In this document: positions 1 through 6,821 of the stretch, in pieces
How the letters are laid out: each line of letters starts with the position of its first letter
How positions within the stretch are numbered: position 1 is the stretch's first letter
Virus record (IMG/VR): IMGVR_UViG_3300021420_000086
Coordinates: 1-36,700 of that record
Length of the DNA: 36,700 nt
Source of the DNA: a virus
Reading direction: 5' to 3' (one strand)
The notes under the pieces: model-generated
Database searches by the model: none
Told to the model about the DNA's origin: nothing
The model's input: only the letters and a program-made list of their open reading frames with translations
Program-made: the position numbers and the translations under genes

Positions 1-70
1 TCTTGAAAACAAACGGCCCCCAACGCGCCGTAGATTGATGATACCGAGTAAGTGGAAACCGTGGGTATGA
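1..70 (+). CDS. 3' end of small membrane protein (partial)
   Basis: This is the last part of a protein whose full-length version is at 35745-36014; the 70 bases are identical to 35945-36014. It encodes the basic C-terminal tail ending in Lys-Trp-Lys-Pro-Trp-Val and a TGA stop at 68-70. The window edge cuts the gene. The match is the first sign that the contig wraps around. Confidence 0.7.
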   Translation, partial: LENKRPPTRRRLMIPSKWKPWV

Positions 71-71
71 A

Positions 72-181
72 ATGGATCACGAAGGGCGCCAAATTCTGTA
101 CCGCGTGGGGCTGTGGTGCTCCCGCGACTGGAAGTGATCGACGATCTGCGCAGCGGCCGGCCAGTAAAGGAAAAGTTCCGA
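72..181 (+). pseudogene. Truncated copy of the 74-residue protein at 36016
   Basis: The ATG at 72 starts the same protein as the intact gene at 36016-36240, but 91 bases are missing after position 127 compared with that copy (36072-36162 absent). The deletion is not a multiple of three, so the frame reaches a TGA at 135-137 after 21 residues. The downstream homologous bases (128-181) are still present and identical. The gene is therefore broken here and intact at the other end of the window. Confidence 0.7.
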
Positions 182-235
182 AGTCGGAAATACGATCTCG
201 ACGTCGCGCGAGTAGTAAATGATCCGTGCGATTAA

Positions 236-266
236 GCAAAAGGCCCCGGTAAGGGGCGCTTTTTGC
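236..266 (+). repeat. Conserved hairpin element, copy 1
   Basis: An inner stem GCCCC/GGGGC closes a GGTAA loop. It is extended by an outer stem GCAAAAG/CTTTTTGC after a bulged G, with one extra T. A T-run on the 3' side makes it terminator-like. It lies 14 bases before the ATG at 281. Other copies are at 5396, 23926 and 34993. In the second haplotype (36217-36483) the position is taken by a gene instead. Confidence 0.75.
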
Positions 267-280
267 GGAAAGGCTGACCA

Positions 281-769
281 ATGGAAAACCCACAAAATAG
301 CGTGTTGCGCGCAGTGAAGTTCGTACTTCTAGGGATCGTGATCGGGGCGATTCCGGGATTGATTCAGGTCGATCAAATGCGCCGGGAGTTACAGGCAGAC
401 ACCGCCCAGGCTCAAAAACTGAGCGTCGAAGCGCGCAAGCAAATCCTGGAAGCGATGGGCGATGCCGTGGAAGCCAAGCGGCAAATCGACGTCGCGCATC
501 AGGATTGCCAGAACGCGATCCTTGGCGACGGCGCGCGCACGATTCTTTTGGACCTAAATCATCCGTGGGGCTCTCCGATCCAGCAAGTGATGGGCGTATC
601 GCTCACGCTGCCGCCGCCAGGCAATTCTTCCTTTGCCACCGGGCCGATGTGGGTGATCCCGCGGGCCATCACGCCGCACGTGGTGGACGGCGTGCTCGGC
701 GCGGCCTACACGCACATCTGGCCCGATGGCCACACTGACGGCTGGCAACGGCCGGCGAGGGCGGAGTGA
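281..769 (+). CDS. Membrane-anchored coiled-coil protein, unknown function
   Basis: The protein has 162 residues. Residues 10-28 form a hydrophobic segment (VKFVLLGIVIGAIPGLIQV), followed by a Glu/Arg/Ala-rich helix up to about residue 75 that should form a coiled coil. A Pro/Trp-rich beta-like domain follows. An AAAGG motif at 268-272 is the likely ribosome site. The stop overlaps the next start (GTGA). The first 217 bases recur at 36484 with 13 differences, all silent, so the protein is under purifying selection. I do not recognise a family; the topology would suit an inner-membrane protein with a cytoplasmic stalk. Confidence 0.75.
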   Translation: MENPQNSVLRAVKFVLLGIVIGAIPGLIQVDQMRRELQADTAQAQKLSVEARKQILEAMGDAVEAKRQIDVAHQDCQNAILGDGARTILLDLNHPWGSPIQQVMGVSLTLPPPGNSSFATGPMWVIPRAITPHVVDGVLGAAYTHIWPDGHTDGWQRPARAE

Positions 770-1062
770 CCGACAAAGAAATGATCGCGATGCTCGACGG
801 CTGGATCGAAGCCACCTATCCGTTCGATAGGGCCAAGTGCGGATTTAATGTGGCGGAGCACGTGTATGGGGAAGAATACGATCCGTGCTGCGAAGAACCG
901 GCCCACGCAAAGCTTCGCGCCGAGGCCAAGAAAATAAAATGGGATCATAGCTTTAGAGTCCTGGACTGGATCACGAGGAATCACGATCAGTTAATGGCAC
1001 TCAGGACGAGATATCGCAAATTCTGGAAGGAAACGACAAATGCAAGAAAAGCTAGTCACTAG
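766..1062 (+). CDS. Small hypothetical protein
   Basis: A 98-residue protein starting at a GTG that overlaps the previous stop (GTGA). It is charged and helical, with a Cys-Cys pair in the middle (DPCCEEP) and a basic C-terminus. The last 23 bases overlap the next gene. There is no recognisable domain. The tight coupling places it in the rightward early operon. Confidence 0.65.
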   Translation: MTDKEMIAMLDGWIEATYPFDRAKCGFNVAEHVYGEEYDPCCEEPAHAKLRAEAKKIKWDHSFRVLDWITRNHDQLMALRTRYRKFWKETTNARKASH

Positions 1063-1459
1063 CCATTCACCACTCGCCACTGAACCCGAGCCCGCGTGGA
1101 TTCGCGACGTCGAGGCTGCCACGCTGATCGTGGGCGGGCCGAATCCGGGCAGAATGCCGTCCGAGATGGTAGCGGAAATCTGTGCCGGCGAAACCACGTG
1201 CTGCGAGCATTGCGGCGAAAAATTCCCCATGTGGCCCACAAAACAGTGGGCCGATCATTTCCTGACGGCGCACGGCGATGCCCTCACCATCCAGGCGCGC
1301 ACCGTCACGGCCATGATGTGCGCGGACGCCGTAAACGAAGCGCAAGGCGTTTTTTTCAGCATGATGTTGGGCACGCGCGTCAGCCTGCGCCGCCGCGGGT
1401 TTTTACTGGGGTATCTGAAAGCCGCCGGGGAAGAGTGTCGAATTCACATTCCAAACTGA
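1040..1459 (+). CDS. C2H2-type zinc-finger protein
   Basis: The protein has 139 residues. Around residues 54-78 it has Cys-x2-Cys, about 14 residues, then His-x4-His (CEHCGEKF ... DHFLTAH), which matches a C2H2 finger and suggests nucleic-acid or protein binding. The N-terminus (residues about 5-16) is encoded by a degenerate 7-bp repeat tract, so the true start or the N-terminal function is uncertain. It overlaps the previous gene by 23 bases. Confidence 0.7.
   Translation: MQEKLVTSHSPLATEPEPAWIRDVEAATLIVGGPNPGRMPSEMVAEICAGETTCCEHCGEKFPMWPTKQWADHFLTAHGDALTIQARTVTAMMCADAVNEAQGVFFSMMLGTRVSLRRRGFLLGYLKAAGEECRIHIPN
1052..1086. repeat. Degenerate 7-bp tandem repeats, tract A
   Basis: The sequence splits into CTAGTCA, CTAGCCA, TTCACCA, CTCGCCA and CTGAACC: five heptamers with a shared pattern. 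It lies inside the 5' end of the zinc-finger gene. Similar tracts occur at 7602, 19371, 27224 and 35323. Confidence 0.6.
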
Positions 1460-1465
1460 GGACAC

Positions 1466-1717
1466 ATGGAACGGCAGAGACTTCTCGAAGGCTGGAACCA
1501 AATGCGGCAGTTACTTCCCGCGGACGCGCCGCCGATTCAAGTCCGGGAAATGAAGCGCGCTTTCTATGCTGGCGCCACGACGTTTTACGGGATTCTGATG
1601 AACCACATGAGCGGCGGAGATGTGGACGTGGTGACGCAGGGCGATCTAGATATGATGGCGGCGTTACACAACGAAATCGTGGAATTCCAAAAACGCGTGC
1701 GGATCGGCCAGGAATGA
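1466..1717 (+). CDS. Small hypothetical protein
   Basis: An 83-residue, mostly helical protein rich in Met and Gln. The stop overlaps the next start (ATGA at 1714), so translation is probably coupled. No known domain is visible. Its place between a zinc-finger protein and a 57-residue protein suggests an early, possibly host-directed role, but nothing in the sequence proves this. Confidence 0.65.
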   Translation: MERQRLLEGWNQMRQLLPADAPPIQVREMKRAFYAGATTFYGILMNHMSGGDVDVVTQGDLDMMAALHNEIVEFQKRVRIGQE

Positions 1718-1887
1718 CGAAGCCGCCCGCCAATCCGCAGTTTGAGAGCGCGCAAGAGGAACTGGCGCGGCGAATCAAGGAACTCTATGCGCTGGCGGAC
1801 AAAATGGGCCTGAGCCTGACGATCAGCATGAAAACGAAACGCGCCGCCCCGCCAGCGCCGCCAGTCCGCGAGCCGGGCGAGAATTAA
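1714..1887 (+). CDS. 57-residue hypothetical protein
   Basis: It starts at the ATG that overlaps the previous stop. An amphipathic helix (residues about 10-32) is followed by a basic, Pro-rich tail (KTKRAAPPAPPVREP). A longer open frame runs upstream to 1096, but that part is out-of-frame shadow of the two preceding genes. Confidence 0.6.
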   Translation: MTKPPANPQFESAQEELARRIKELYALADKMGLSLTISMKTKRAAPPAPPVREPGEN

Positions 1888-1926
1888 GCCGCCCTTCACA
1901 AAGGGCGTTCAGGGTAAAGGGGAAAA

Positions 1927-2274
1927 GTGAGCGTAGATATCACTCTCGAAAGTCCGATGAAGTGCCCGCATTGCGGTGGCGATCTGCACGGCGGGCAGGA
2001 ACTATTTTCCGCGAACATCACACACAACGTGATCCCGATGTGGCGAAAAGCGGGTGTGTTCGATGCGATCTACGAAAGTGACGGCAAGCGCGCATCGGAC
2101 TACATCGAGGCCCTTCGCGCGGGCGTGGCCGATTTTGAAAAGAATTATCCCGAATACGAAAAGCTGAATTCCCCAAATGGCTGGGGCCTTGCCGAGGATG
2201 CGTTGCCTTGGCTTAGGAAAGTACTTGCAGCGTTTGAAAACAACCTTGATGGCTATATCAGAGTCTCGCGATGA
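1927..2274 (+). CDS. Small protein with Cys-Pro-x-Cys knuckle
   Basis: A 115-residue protein beginning with GTG; GGTAAAGGGGAAAA just upstream supplies the ribosome site. Residues 12-16 are CPHCG, half of a zinc ribbon, but no second Cys pair follows. The rest is acidic and helical. The stop overlaps the ATPase start (ATGA at 2271), so the two are probably translated together and may work together. Confidence 0.65.
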   Translation: MSVDITLESPMKCPHCGGDLHGGQELFSANITHNVIPMWRKAGVFDAIYESDGKRASDYIEALRAGVADFEKNYPEYEKLNSPNGWGLAEDALPWLRKVLAAFENNLDGYIRVSR

Positions 2275-4499
2275 TTCTTCTCGGATGGGAAATCGGGACG
2301 GGGCGGCGGGTGGAAATCCCGGATACGGGACATCTGGCGTGGTTTGGCCAGACGCAGCTCTCCGGGAAAACCACGGCATTGGAAGCCATCGCCTATCGCG
2401 GCGAATTGCGCGCCGTGGCGTTCATCACGAAACAGGGCGAGGGCGGATTCCTTACCGGACGCATGATTTCGCCGTACTTTTCCGAACCGACAAACGACGA
2501 GGAGCAACCGCTCTGGCGTTGGGTGAAATCCATCCTGGAAGCGTCGCAGCAACGGAAGCTGAATTTCGAGGAAGCATGGATCATCCGGTGCTGCGAGGAT
2601 CCCCGCAGCGCCAGAACGCTGAAAGACGTGCACGAAAACATCAAGGCGCTGCTTGGCGGCGAGGGCGGCTACGTCGAAAAAGGCCGCGGCAAAAAAAAGA
2701 AAAAGGAATGGAAGTACACACGCAAGCCGGTGAGCGGGATCAACGCCGGCGTCTACACGTCCCTGAAAGCGTATTTCGATATTGTGATGCCGCAGCTTGC
2801 TCGCCTGCCGTACACGAAGAAATTAACGCTGCACGACGGGCTGAACGTCATGGACCTGCGCGAATACGCGATGGAAACCCAGGCGCTTGTGATCCGCAGC
2901 GTGATGGAATGGGTGTACCAGCACGAAAAGGGCGTGCGCGTGATCGTTCCCGAAGCGCAGGATTTCGTCCCGCAAGGGAAAAACTCCCCGGTAAAAATGG
3001 CGTGCGAGACGCTGGTGCGCAAGGCTGGCGCGAACAAAAACTTCATGTGGCTCGATTCGCAAGATATGGCCGCGGTGGATAAGATCATGCTCCGCGCCTG
3101 CTCGATCGTGGGCATCGGCGTGCAAACCGAAGCGCACGAAATCGATCGCTCGCTAGACGGCCTGTTCATGCCGCAGCTTCGTCCGGTGGACATTGCGCGC
3201 CTAAAGATCGGGGAATTCTTCGTACGCACGCCCGAAGCAAAAGTGTCCAAGGTATACGTGCAGCCCGCCTGGATGAATTCCGAGCTCCACGCCCAGGCCA
3301 TCGCCAAGGGCGAGGAATCGGTGTCGAGCGCCCGGCAAATGCTCCGCGCGTTTAAGGATTCCCACGTGATGATTCACGATGGGATCAAGACCCCTGGCAA
3401 AACTACGCCCTTACAGTTACTCCAAGTTCAAATTCAAGAGGTGCCTGATGGCGATGTCGAAAGCAATTCGCATTCCGATGCCCAGGATCACATCCCCGGG
3501 AAGGAATTGGATCTCGATCACGTTCGATTTCAGCCCGGCCGAGGGCCAGATGTTCGTTCGGGAACTCTTGAAGATCTTTCCGGTGGAGAGCAATCCGAAA
3601 AAATCCCGTCCCCGCAAATCCTAAACGAAAACCCTTCGCGTGCCGAAAGCCCGCTCAGGGTAAAGGAACCTGGCAAAGATGAAAAACCCTTCACACAAGA
3701 CGTTCAGGGCAAGCAACCCTTCACAGAAAGCACTACGCAATCCGGCGATTCCGGTGCCGGCGAAGCTGTTATCCCGTCTGAGGGTGCAAGCGGAGAAATT
3801 CCGCTCGATGCGTCCGTATCTGGAACACTTTTTCGCGGACAGTTCTATCCTGACGGCGCGAGCCGCCATGCAAATGAAAGCGAGGCCTCGATGCCGCAAG
3901 CCAAAACGTCAGCGGAAGTCCTAACCGCGCTTTTGGATACCTACAATGTGGCCCGCAATATGCCGAATCTCGAATCACCGCTGCGTGCTCTTTTGAAAGA
4001 GCACGCGGCGCTGATCGAAGCGCACGACGCGCTGGCCGCGCGCGTCCGCGCGTTCGAGGATCACGAATTCGAGCGCGACGAGCGAATTTCGTCTCGCGTA
4101 CTCGATGCCGAAAAAGAGATTGCATCGGCCAACGGCAATTCGCTGGAAAAAATCTACGCCTACGTCAAAGAGCGGGCCGCGATCGATCCCGGCATCCTGG
4201 AAATCCTCTCGCACCGCCCGGAGATTCGCGTGAAGGTGGAGCGGCAAATTATCCACGCCAAGGGCGACACGATGGACGGCCGGCTCGCCCTACTCGTCCA
4301 CGAAGGTTTCTTTGACAAACAGAAAAACCGCGCCGACGTAGGCGCCGAACTGCGCCGCCGCGGCGTCTTAAAAGACAAAGCCAATCTAAAAATCCTAAGC
4401 CCGTATCTCGCCAAGCTGACGAGCTACGGTTTCCTAACCCGCGAGGGCGATTCCTTCCGCGCCGTCGCCGAAATGAAAAAACAGGTCGCCGTCGCGTGA
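2271..4499 (+). CDS. HerA/FtsK-superfamily ATPase, candidate genome-packaging motor
   Basis: The protein has 742 residues. Residues 26-34 form Walker A (GQTQLSGKT). Residues 223-229 form a Walker-B-like strand ending in Pro-Glu-Ala (RVIVPEA), and Ser263-Gln264 sits where HerA-type ATPases carry a polar sensor. ATPases of this superfamily pump DNA in PRD1-like, PM2-like and sphaerolipo-like viruses, in conjugation and in chromosome segregation. No terminase is present, so packaging is a reasonable guess. Residues about 390-550 are a low-complexity acidic linker whose +1 frame holds two ORFs. Residues 551-742 form a coiled coil and a winged-helix-like end that could also be made from the ATG at 3891. 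The gene lies in the early operon, which argues for caution: a replication or partition role is also possible. Confidence 0.8.
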   Translation: MILLGWEIGTGRRVEIPDTGHLAWFGQTQLSGKTTALEAIAYRGELRAVAFITKQGEGGFLTGRMISPYFSEPTNDEEQPLWRWVKSILEASQQRKLNFEEAWIIRCCEDPRSARTLKDVHENIKALLGGEGGYVEKGRGKKKKKEWKYTRKPVSGINAGVYTSLKAYFDIVMPQLARLPYTKKLTLHDGLNVMDLREYAMETQALVIRSVMEWVYQHEKGVRVIVPEAQDFVPQGKNSPVKMACETLVRKAGANKNFMWLDSQDMAAVDKIMLRACSIVGIGVQTEAHEIDRSLDGLFMPQLRPVDIARLKIGEFFVRTPEAKVSKVYVQPAWMNSELHAQAIAKGEESVSSARQMLRAFKDSHVMIHDGIKTPGKTTPLQLLQVQIQEVPDGDVESNSHSDAQDHIPGKELDLDHVRFQPGRGPDVRSGTLEDLSGGEQSEKIPSPQILNENPSRAESPLRVKEPGKDEKPFTQDVQGKQPFTESTTQSGDSGAGEAVIPSEGASGEIPLDASVSGTLFRGQFYPDGASRHANESEASMPQAKTSAEVLTALLDTYNVARNMPNLESPLRALLKEHAALIEAHDALAARVRAFEDHEFERDERISSRVLDAEKEIASANGNSLEKIYAYVKERAAIDPGILEILSHRPEIRVKVERQIIHAKGDTMDGRLALLVHEGFFDKQKNRADVGAELRRRGVLKDKANLKILSPYLAKLTSYGFLTREGDSFRAVAEMKKQVAVA
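3448..3624 (+). CDS. Nested ORF 1 inside the ATPase gene (58 residues)
   Basis: It is read one base out of frame with the ATPase. An AAGAGGTG ribosome site at 3436-3443 ends 4 bases before the ATG. The product is basic at both ends with a regular middle (WISITFDFSPAEGQ, then MFVRELLKIFP) and ends in KKSRPRKS. Its codons end mostly in G or C, like the real genes here, whereas the ATPase frame over the same bases does not. I do not know its function. Confidence 0.5.
   Translation: MAMSKAIRIPMPRITSPGRNWISITFDFSPAEGQMFVRELLKIFPVESNPKKSRPRKS
3679..3924 (+). CDS. Nested ORF 2 inside the ATPase gene (81 residues)
   Basis: It lies in the same +1 frame as the nested ORF at 3448, with AAAGGA at 3662-3667 as a possible ribosome site. 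From about residue 22 it reads as an ordinary basic protein (PVPAKLLSRLRVQAEKF, RPYLEHFFADSS) with a strongly basic tail. It overlaps a possible internal start of the C-terminal ATPase part at 3891. This may be a true overprinted gene or a relic of separate genes that fused. Confidence 0.4.
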   Translation: MKNPSHKTFRASNPSQKALRNPAIPVPAKLLSRLRVQAEKFRSMRPYLEHFFADSSILTARAAMQMKARPRCRKPKRQRKS

Positions 4500-4628
4500 A
4501 AGTTAGCGACTTTTTGCGGCGCTATCAGCTTTCAGGTGAACTGCCTGACGATGAAAAAACAGGTCGCCGTCGCGTGAAAGTTAGCGACTTTTTGCGGCGC
4601 TATCAGCTTTCAGGTGAACTGCCTGACG
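4473..4628 (+). repeat. Perfect 78-bp tandem duplication
   Basis: Bases 4473-4550 and 4551-4628 are identical. The unit covers the last codons of the ATPase gene, its stop and the first codons of the next gene, so the gene junction itself has been doubled. Because 78 is a multiple of three, the following ORF stays open and gains 26 residues. Confidence 0.9.
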
Positions 4629-4771
4629 ATAAAGGGGATTCGATGTTGAATTTCTACGCCGGATGGCTGATAGGCGCCGCCGCCTATAAGGGAACACTGA
4701 TTGATCTAGATCAAGCCAGGGACTTCGCGATCAAAGTTTCGGAGTTTATCGAGGCTCGCGCCCGTGAGTGA
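4496..4771 (+). CDS. Small protein with duplicated N-terminus
   Basis: The 91-residue ORF begins at a GTG overlapping the ATPase stop (GTGA). The duplication makes VSDFLRRYQLSGELPDD appear twice, separated by EKTGRRRVK. The second copy carries its own GTG at 4574, so the ancestral 65-residue protein may still be made. The C-terminal half is a helical domain (NFYAGWLIGAAAYKG...). The stop overlaps the next start. Confidence 0.65.
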   Translation: MKVSDFLRRYQLSGELPDDEKTGRRRVKVSDFLRRYQLSGELPDDKGDSMLNFYAGWLIGAAAYKGTLIDLDQARDFAIKVSEFIEARARE

Positions 4772-4952
4772 GCACTTCCCAAAGTCGACGCTGACGGCCA
4801 CGGGCTGGTGCCTGAAATGCCGCCGCAACACGGAGCATCAGGTCGACGATGGCCGTCTCGGCCGCTGCCTCGATCCAGCACACCCCGCCCCGCCCGTGGC
4901 GGTGCCCGCCGCGCCGCCCCGCGCCGAACAAAAGGATTTATTCGAGAAATGA
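4764..4952 (+). CDS. Zinc-knuckle protein with possible clamp-binding tail
   Basis: A 62-residue protein starting at a GTG that overlaps the previous gene. Cys-x2-Cys at about residues 16-19 (CLKC) and a later Cys suggest metal binding. The C-terminus reads EQKDLFEK; Gln-x-Asp-Leu-Phe resembles the bacterial beta-clamp binding pentapeptide (QLxLF type). The stop overlaps the next start. Clamp binding is inference only. Confidence 0.55.
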   Translation: MSEHFPKSTLTATGWCLKCRRNTEHQVDDGRLGRCLDPAHPAPPVAVPAAPPRAEQKDLFEK

Positions 4953-5158
4953 GCAGAAAACGAAGCCCCGGCGGATATCGAAGCGCGATCAAAATGGCGA
5001 TTGAAATCCTTTCCGGTCAGATCGCATGGGGGTATTACTCTCGAAAAAAGATCGTTGCGGAGTTACGGAAAAATTCTGAATCGCTGCGAATCGCATCGAC
5101 AAATTATTCGCGGAAGCGTCGGCAGCAAGAGAAGGCAAAGAAAGCCGATTCACCATGA
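4949..5158 (+). CDS. Small basic protein
   Basis: A 69-residue protein with overlapping start and stop (ATGA on both sides). It is rich in Arg, Lys and Ser, with a central helix (AIKMAIEILSGQIAWGYY) and a basic tail, compatible with nucleic-acid binding. No family is recognised. Confidence 0.6.
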   Translation: MSRKRSPGGYRSAIKMAIEILSGQIAWGYYSRKKIVAELRKNSESLRIASTNYSRKRRQQEKAKKADSP

Positions 5159-5412
5159 GCGATTGGCCCTACAAATCGAGCGAGGATCTGGCGCGGGCGG
5201 GATACAAGTGCCGCGGGCCGATGCTGTGCCCGCTATGCGGCCGGGAACTCGTCATCTATCAAATCCCCGAACGCATGCCGGTGTTTCTGCATCCGCTCAC
5301 GTTTCAGCCGCACCTGGCCGAAGCCGTCCACGCCGATCCGCCAGCGGTGCCGATCGACGGCAAATCCGCCGCCGCGGGGGAAATGTGCGAAGTGAGCAAA
5401 AGGCCCCGGTAA
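5155..5412 (+). CDS. Small zinc-ribbon-like protein
   Basis: An 85-residue protein. Residues about 19-31 hold Cys, then Cys-Pro-x-Cys-Gly (CRGPMLCPLCGREL), typical of half a zinc ribbon. Its stop codon lies inside the GGTAA loop of the second hairpin element, so the gene end and the hairpin overlap. It is coupled to the gene before by ATGA. Confidence 0.65.
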   Translation: MSDWPYKSSEDLARAGYKCRGPMLCPLCGRELVIYQIPERMPVFLHPLTFQPHLAEAVHADPPAVPIDGKSAAAGEMCEVSKRPR

Positions 5413-5425
5413 GGGGCGCTTTTGC
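5396..5425 (+). repeat. Conserved hairpin element, copy 2
   Basis: GCAAAAG-GCCCC, loop GGTAA, GGGGC-(bulged G)-CTTTTGC: twelve pairs with a perfect outer stem. It covers the end of the gene at 5155 and precedes the GTG at 5442 by 16 bases. Confidence 0.75.
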
Positions 5426-5441
5426 GGAAAGATTGCTCACC

Positions 5442-5705
5442 GTGAACGATCGCCGGAAACGGAAATCAGCCAAAGTGGGCGGACGGGCATCACGAGCAAA
5501 GCCCGTCAAAACTGGGCTGCTGCGAAAACCGCTTCCGGCGATCGCTCATGATGAATCGGAAGTGAAATTGCGAATGGCATTGCTCGATATGATCCGCTTC
5601 TACGATCGTGTTTCGGGCGTTGCCCATACCGGCACGGGTTGGACGGTTGGAGATGTTTTGAGGCTGAAAGAAATCCGCGCTCTCTGTTTTGGGGAACCCG
5701 TATGA
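5442..5705 (+). CDS. Small basic hypothetical protein
   Basis: An 87-residue protein taken to start at GTG 5442, right after the hairpin, with GGAAAG at 5426-5431 as the ribosome site. The N-terminal third is basic (NDRRKRKSAKVGGRASRAK) and the rest is helical. The frame is open upstream to 5001, but that stretch is shadow. The stop overlaps the next start. Confidence 0.55.
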   Translation: MNDRRKRKSAKVGGRASRAKPVKTGLLRKPLPAIAHDESEVKLRMALLDMIRFYDRVSGVAHTGTGWTVGDVLRLKEIRALCFGEPV

Positions 5706-5986
5706 AAATCGTGTGCGCGTGCGGCAAAGAGCATCCCTTGACGGACTACCATCCCGAATTCCTGGAAGTGACGAGTTTCGTCCTGTTCCACGGGCACGAT
5801 CCTGAGCCGCCCGAAACCGTCACGGCGGTATGCCGCTGCGGCGCCCGCCGCGTGATCGGTCCGGGCAACGTCCCGGAGCCCCGCACGAGCGCCCAACTCT
5901 TGTCTCAGGGGATGTCCGATGGTGAGTGGCTCAAATCCCACGCCCGCTGTGGCGAGCCCCTCGGCCCTCGGGGTAAAGCGGCATGA
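5702..5986 (+). CDS. Zinc-ribbon-like protein
   Basis: The protein has 94 residues. It has two Cys-x-Cys-Gly knuckles, CACG at residues 5-8 and CRCG near residue 44, which could together bind one zinc. It is linked to both neighbours by ATGA overlaps. Function unknown; small zinc proteins are common in early phage operons. Confidence 0.65.
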   Translation: MKIVCACGKEHPLTDYHPEFLEVTSFVLFHGHDPEPPETVTAVCRCGARRVIGPGNVPEPRTSAQLLSQGMSDGEWLKSHARCGEPLGPRGKAA

Positions 5987-6132
5987 GATACCTTTACCCT
6001 GATACCAGAAGGGCCAACGCCGCGAATGCGGCTGCCCGTGGCGCGCAAATAGGCTGGCCAAGCTACCCCAAGCCCAGGAAACCCCGGAAAATCGCTCCAA
6101 TCGCCCCGCTTGCCCTGAGTTGCGAAGGGTAG
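5983..6132 (+). CDS. 49-residue basic peptide
   Basis: A short ORF starting at an ATGA overlap with the previous gene and ending at TAG 6130-6132. It is rich in Arg, Ala and Pro with a KPRKPRK run and no Cys knuckle. The overlap is the main support. It fills what would otherwise be a 150-base gap before the methyltransferase. Confidence 0.45.
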   Translation: MRYLYPDTRRANAANAAARGAQIGWPSYPKPRKPRKIAPIAPLALSCEG

Positions 6133-6143
6133 CGCCTGTTTTT

Positions 6144-6821
6144 ATGCGCCCCTACTACGAAGAGGACGGGATTTCGATTTACCACGGCGATTGCCGGGCA
6201 ATCCTTCCGGGGTTGGACATCAAGCCCGGCGCGATCATCACAGACCCGCCCTACGGAATCGATATCCGTCCAGGCTTGCAAAATATGCCGGGCCGGACCC
6301 ATCAAAACCATCCGAAAGTCACCGGCGACGATGAAGCATTTGATCCCAGCCATTTGTTGCCCTTTGATTGCCCGATGATTCTTTGGGGCGGAAACAATTT
6401 TGCCGCGCGGCTTCCGGATTCAAATTCTTGGATCATCTGGGACAAGCGGGACGGGCTGGAGCCGGATGCATTTTTCGGCGATGCGGAATTGGCGTGGACA
6501 AATCTCACCGGCGGTCCCCGGATCGTACGCTATGCATGGGCGAGCGGCGATCAGCGCAAAACGGATGGCCGCTGGCACGGTACGCAAAAACCCGTGGCCG
6601 TGATGCGCTGGTGTATCGATCTAATTTCATGGATCACCGGGCCTGCGAAACTTCGTTCGTGGGGGGGGGTAGTTTTGGATCCGTATGCAGGTTCAGGCAG
6701 CACGCTTTGCGCGGCGAAACTTCTAGGGCGTCCGGCCATCGGGATCGAAATCGAGGAAAGATATTGTGAGGCCATGGTGCTGCGTCTGGCACAGGGAGTC
6801 TTAGTGTGGCGACGACCATGA
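6144..6821 (+). CDS. DNA N6-adenine or N4-cytosine methyltransferase
   Basis: A 225-residue SAM-dependent enzyme. Residues 34-38 are DPPYG, the catalytic motif IV of amino-methyltransferases. Near the C-terminus is DPYAGSGST, the SAM-binding motif I, followed by IGIEIEERY. This catalytic-first order is typical of beta-class and related phage enzymes. It probably modifies phage DNA against host restriction. I chose the ATG at 6144 rather than a TTG at 6120, since the fold begins with YYEEDGISIYHGD. The stop overlaps the next start. Confidence 0.88.
   Translation: MRPYYEEDGISIYHGDCRAILPGLDIKPGAIITDPPYGIDIRPGLQNMPGRTHQNHPKVTGDDEAFDPSHLLPFDCPMILWGGNNFAARLPDSNSWIIWDKRDGLEPDAFFGDAELAWTNLTGGPRIVRYAWASGDQRKTDGRWHGTQKPVAVMRWCIDLISWITGPAKLRSWGGVVLDPYAGSGSTLCAAKLLGRPAIGIEIEERYCEAMVLRLAQGVLVWRRP

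Noticed and set aside
1096-1713. Upstream extension of the 57-residue ORF to 263 residues
   Set aside because: The extension is Arg-rich shadow of two overlapping genes; the start coupled to the previous stop is favoured.
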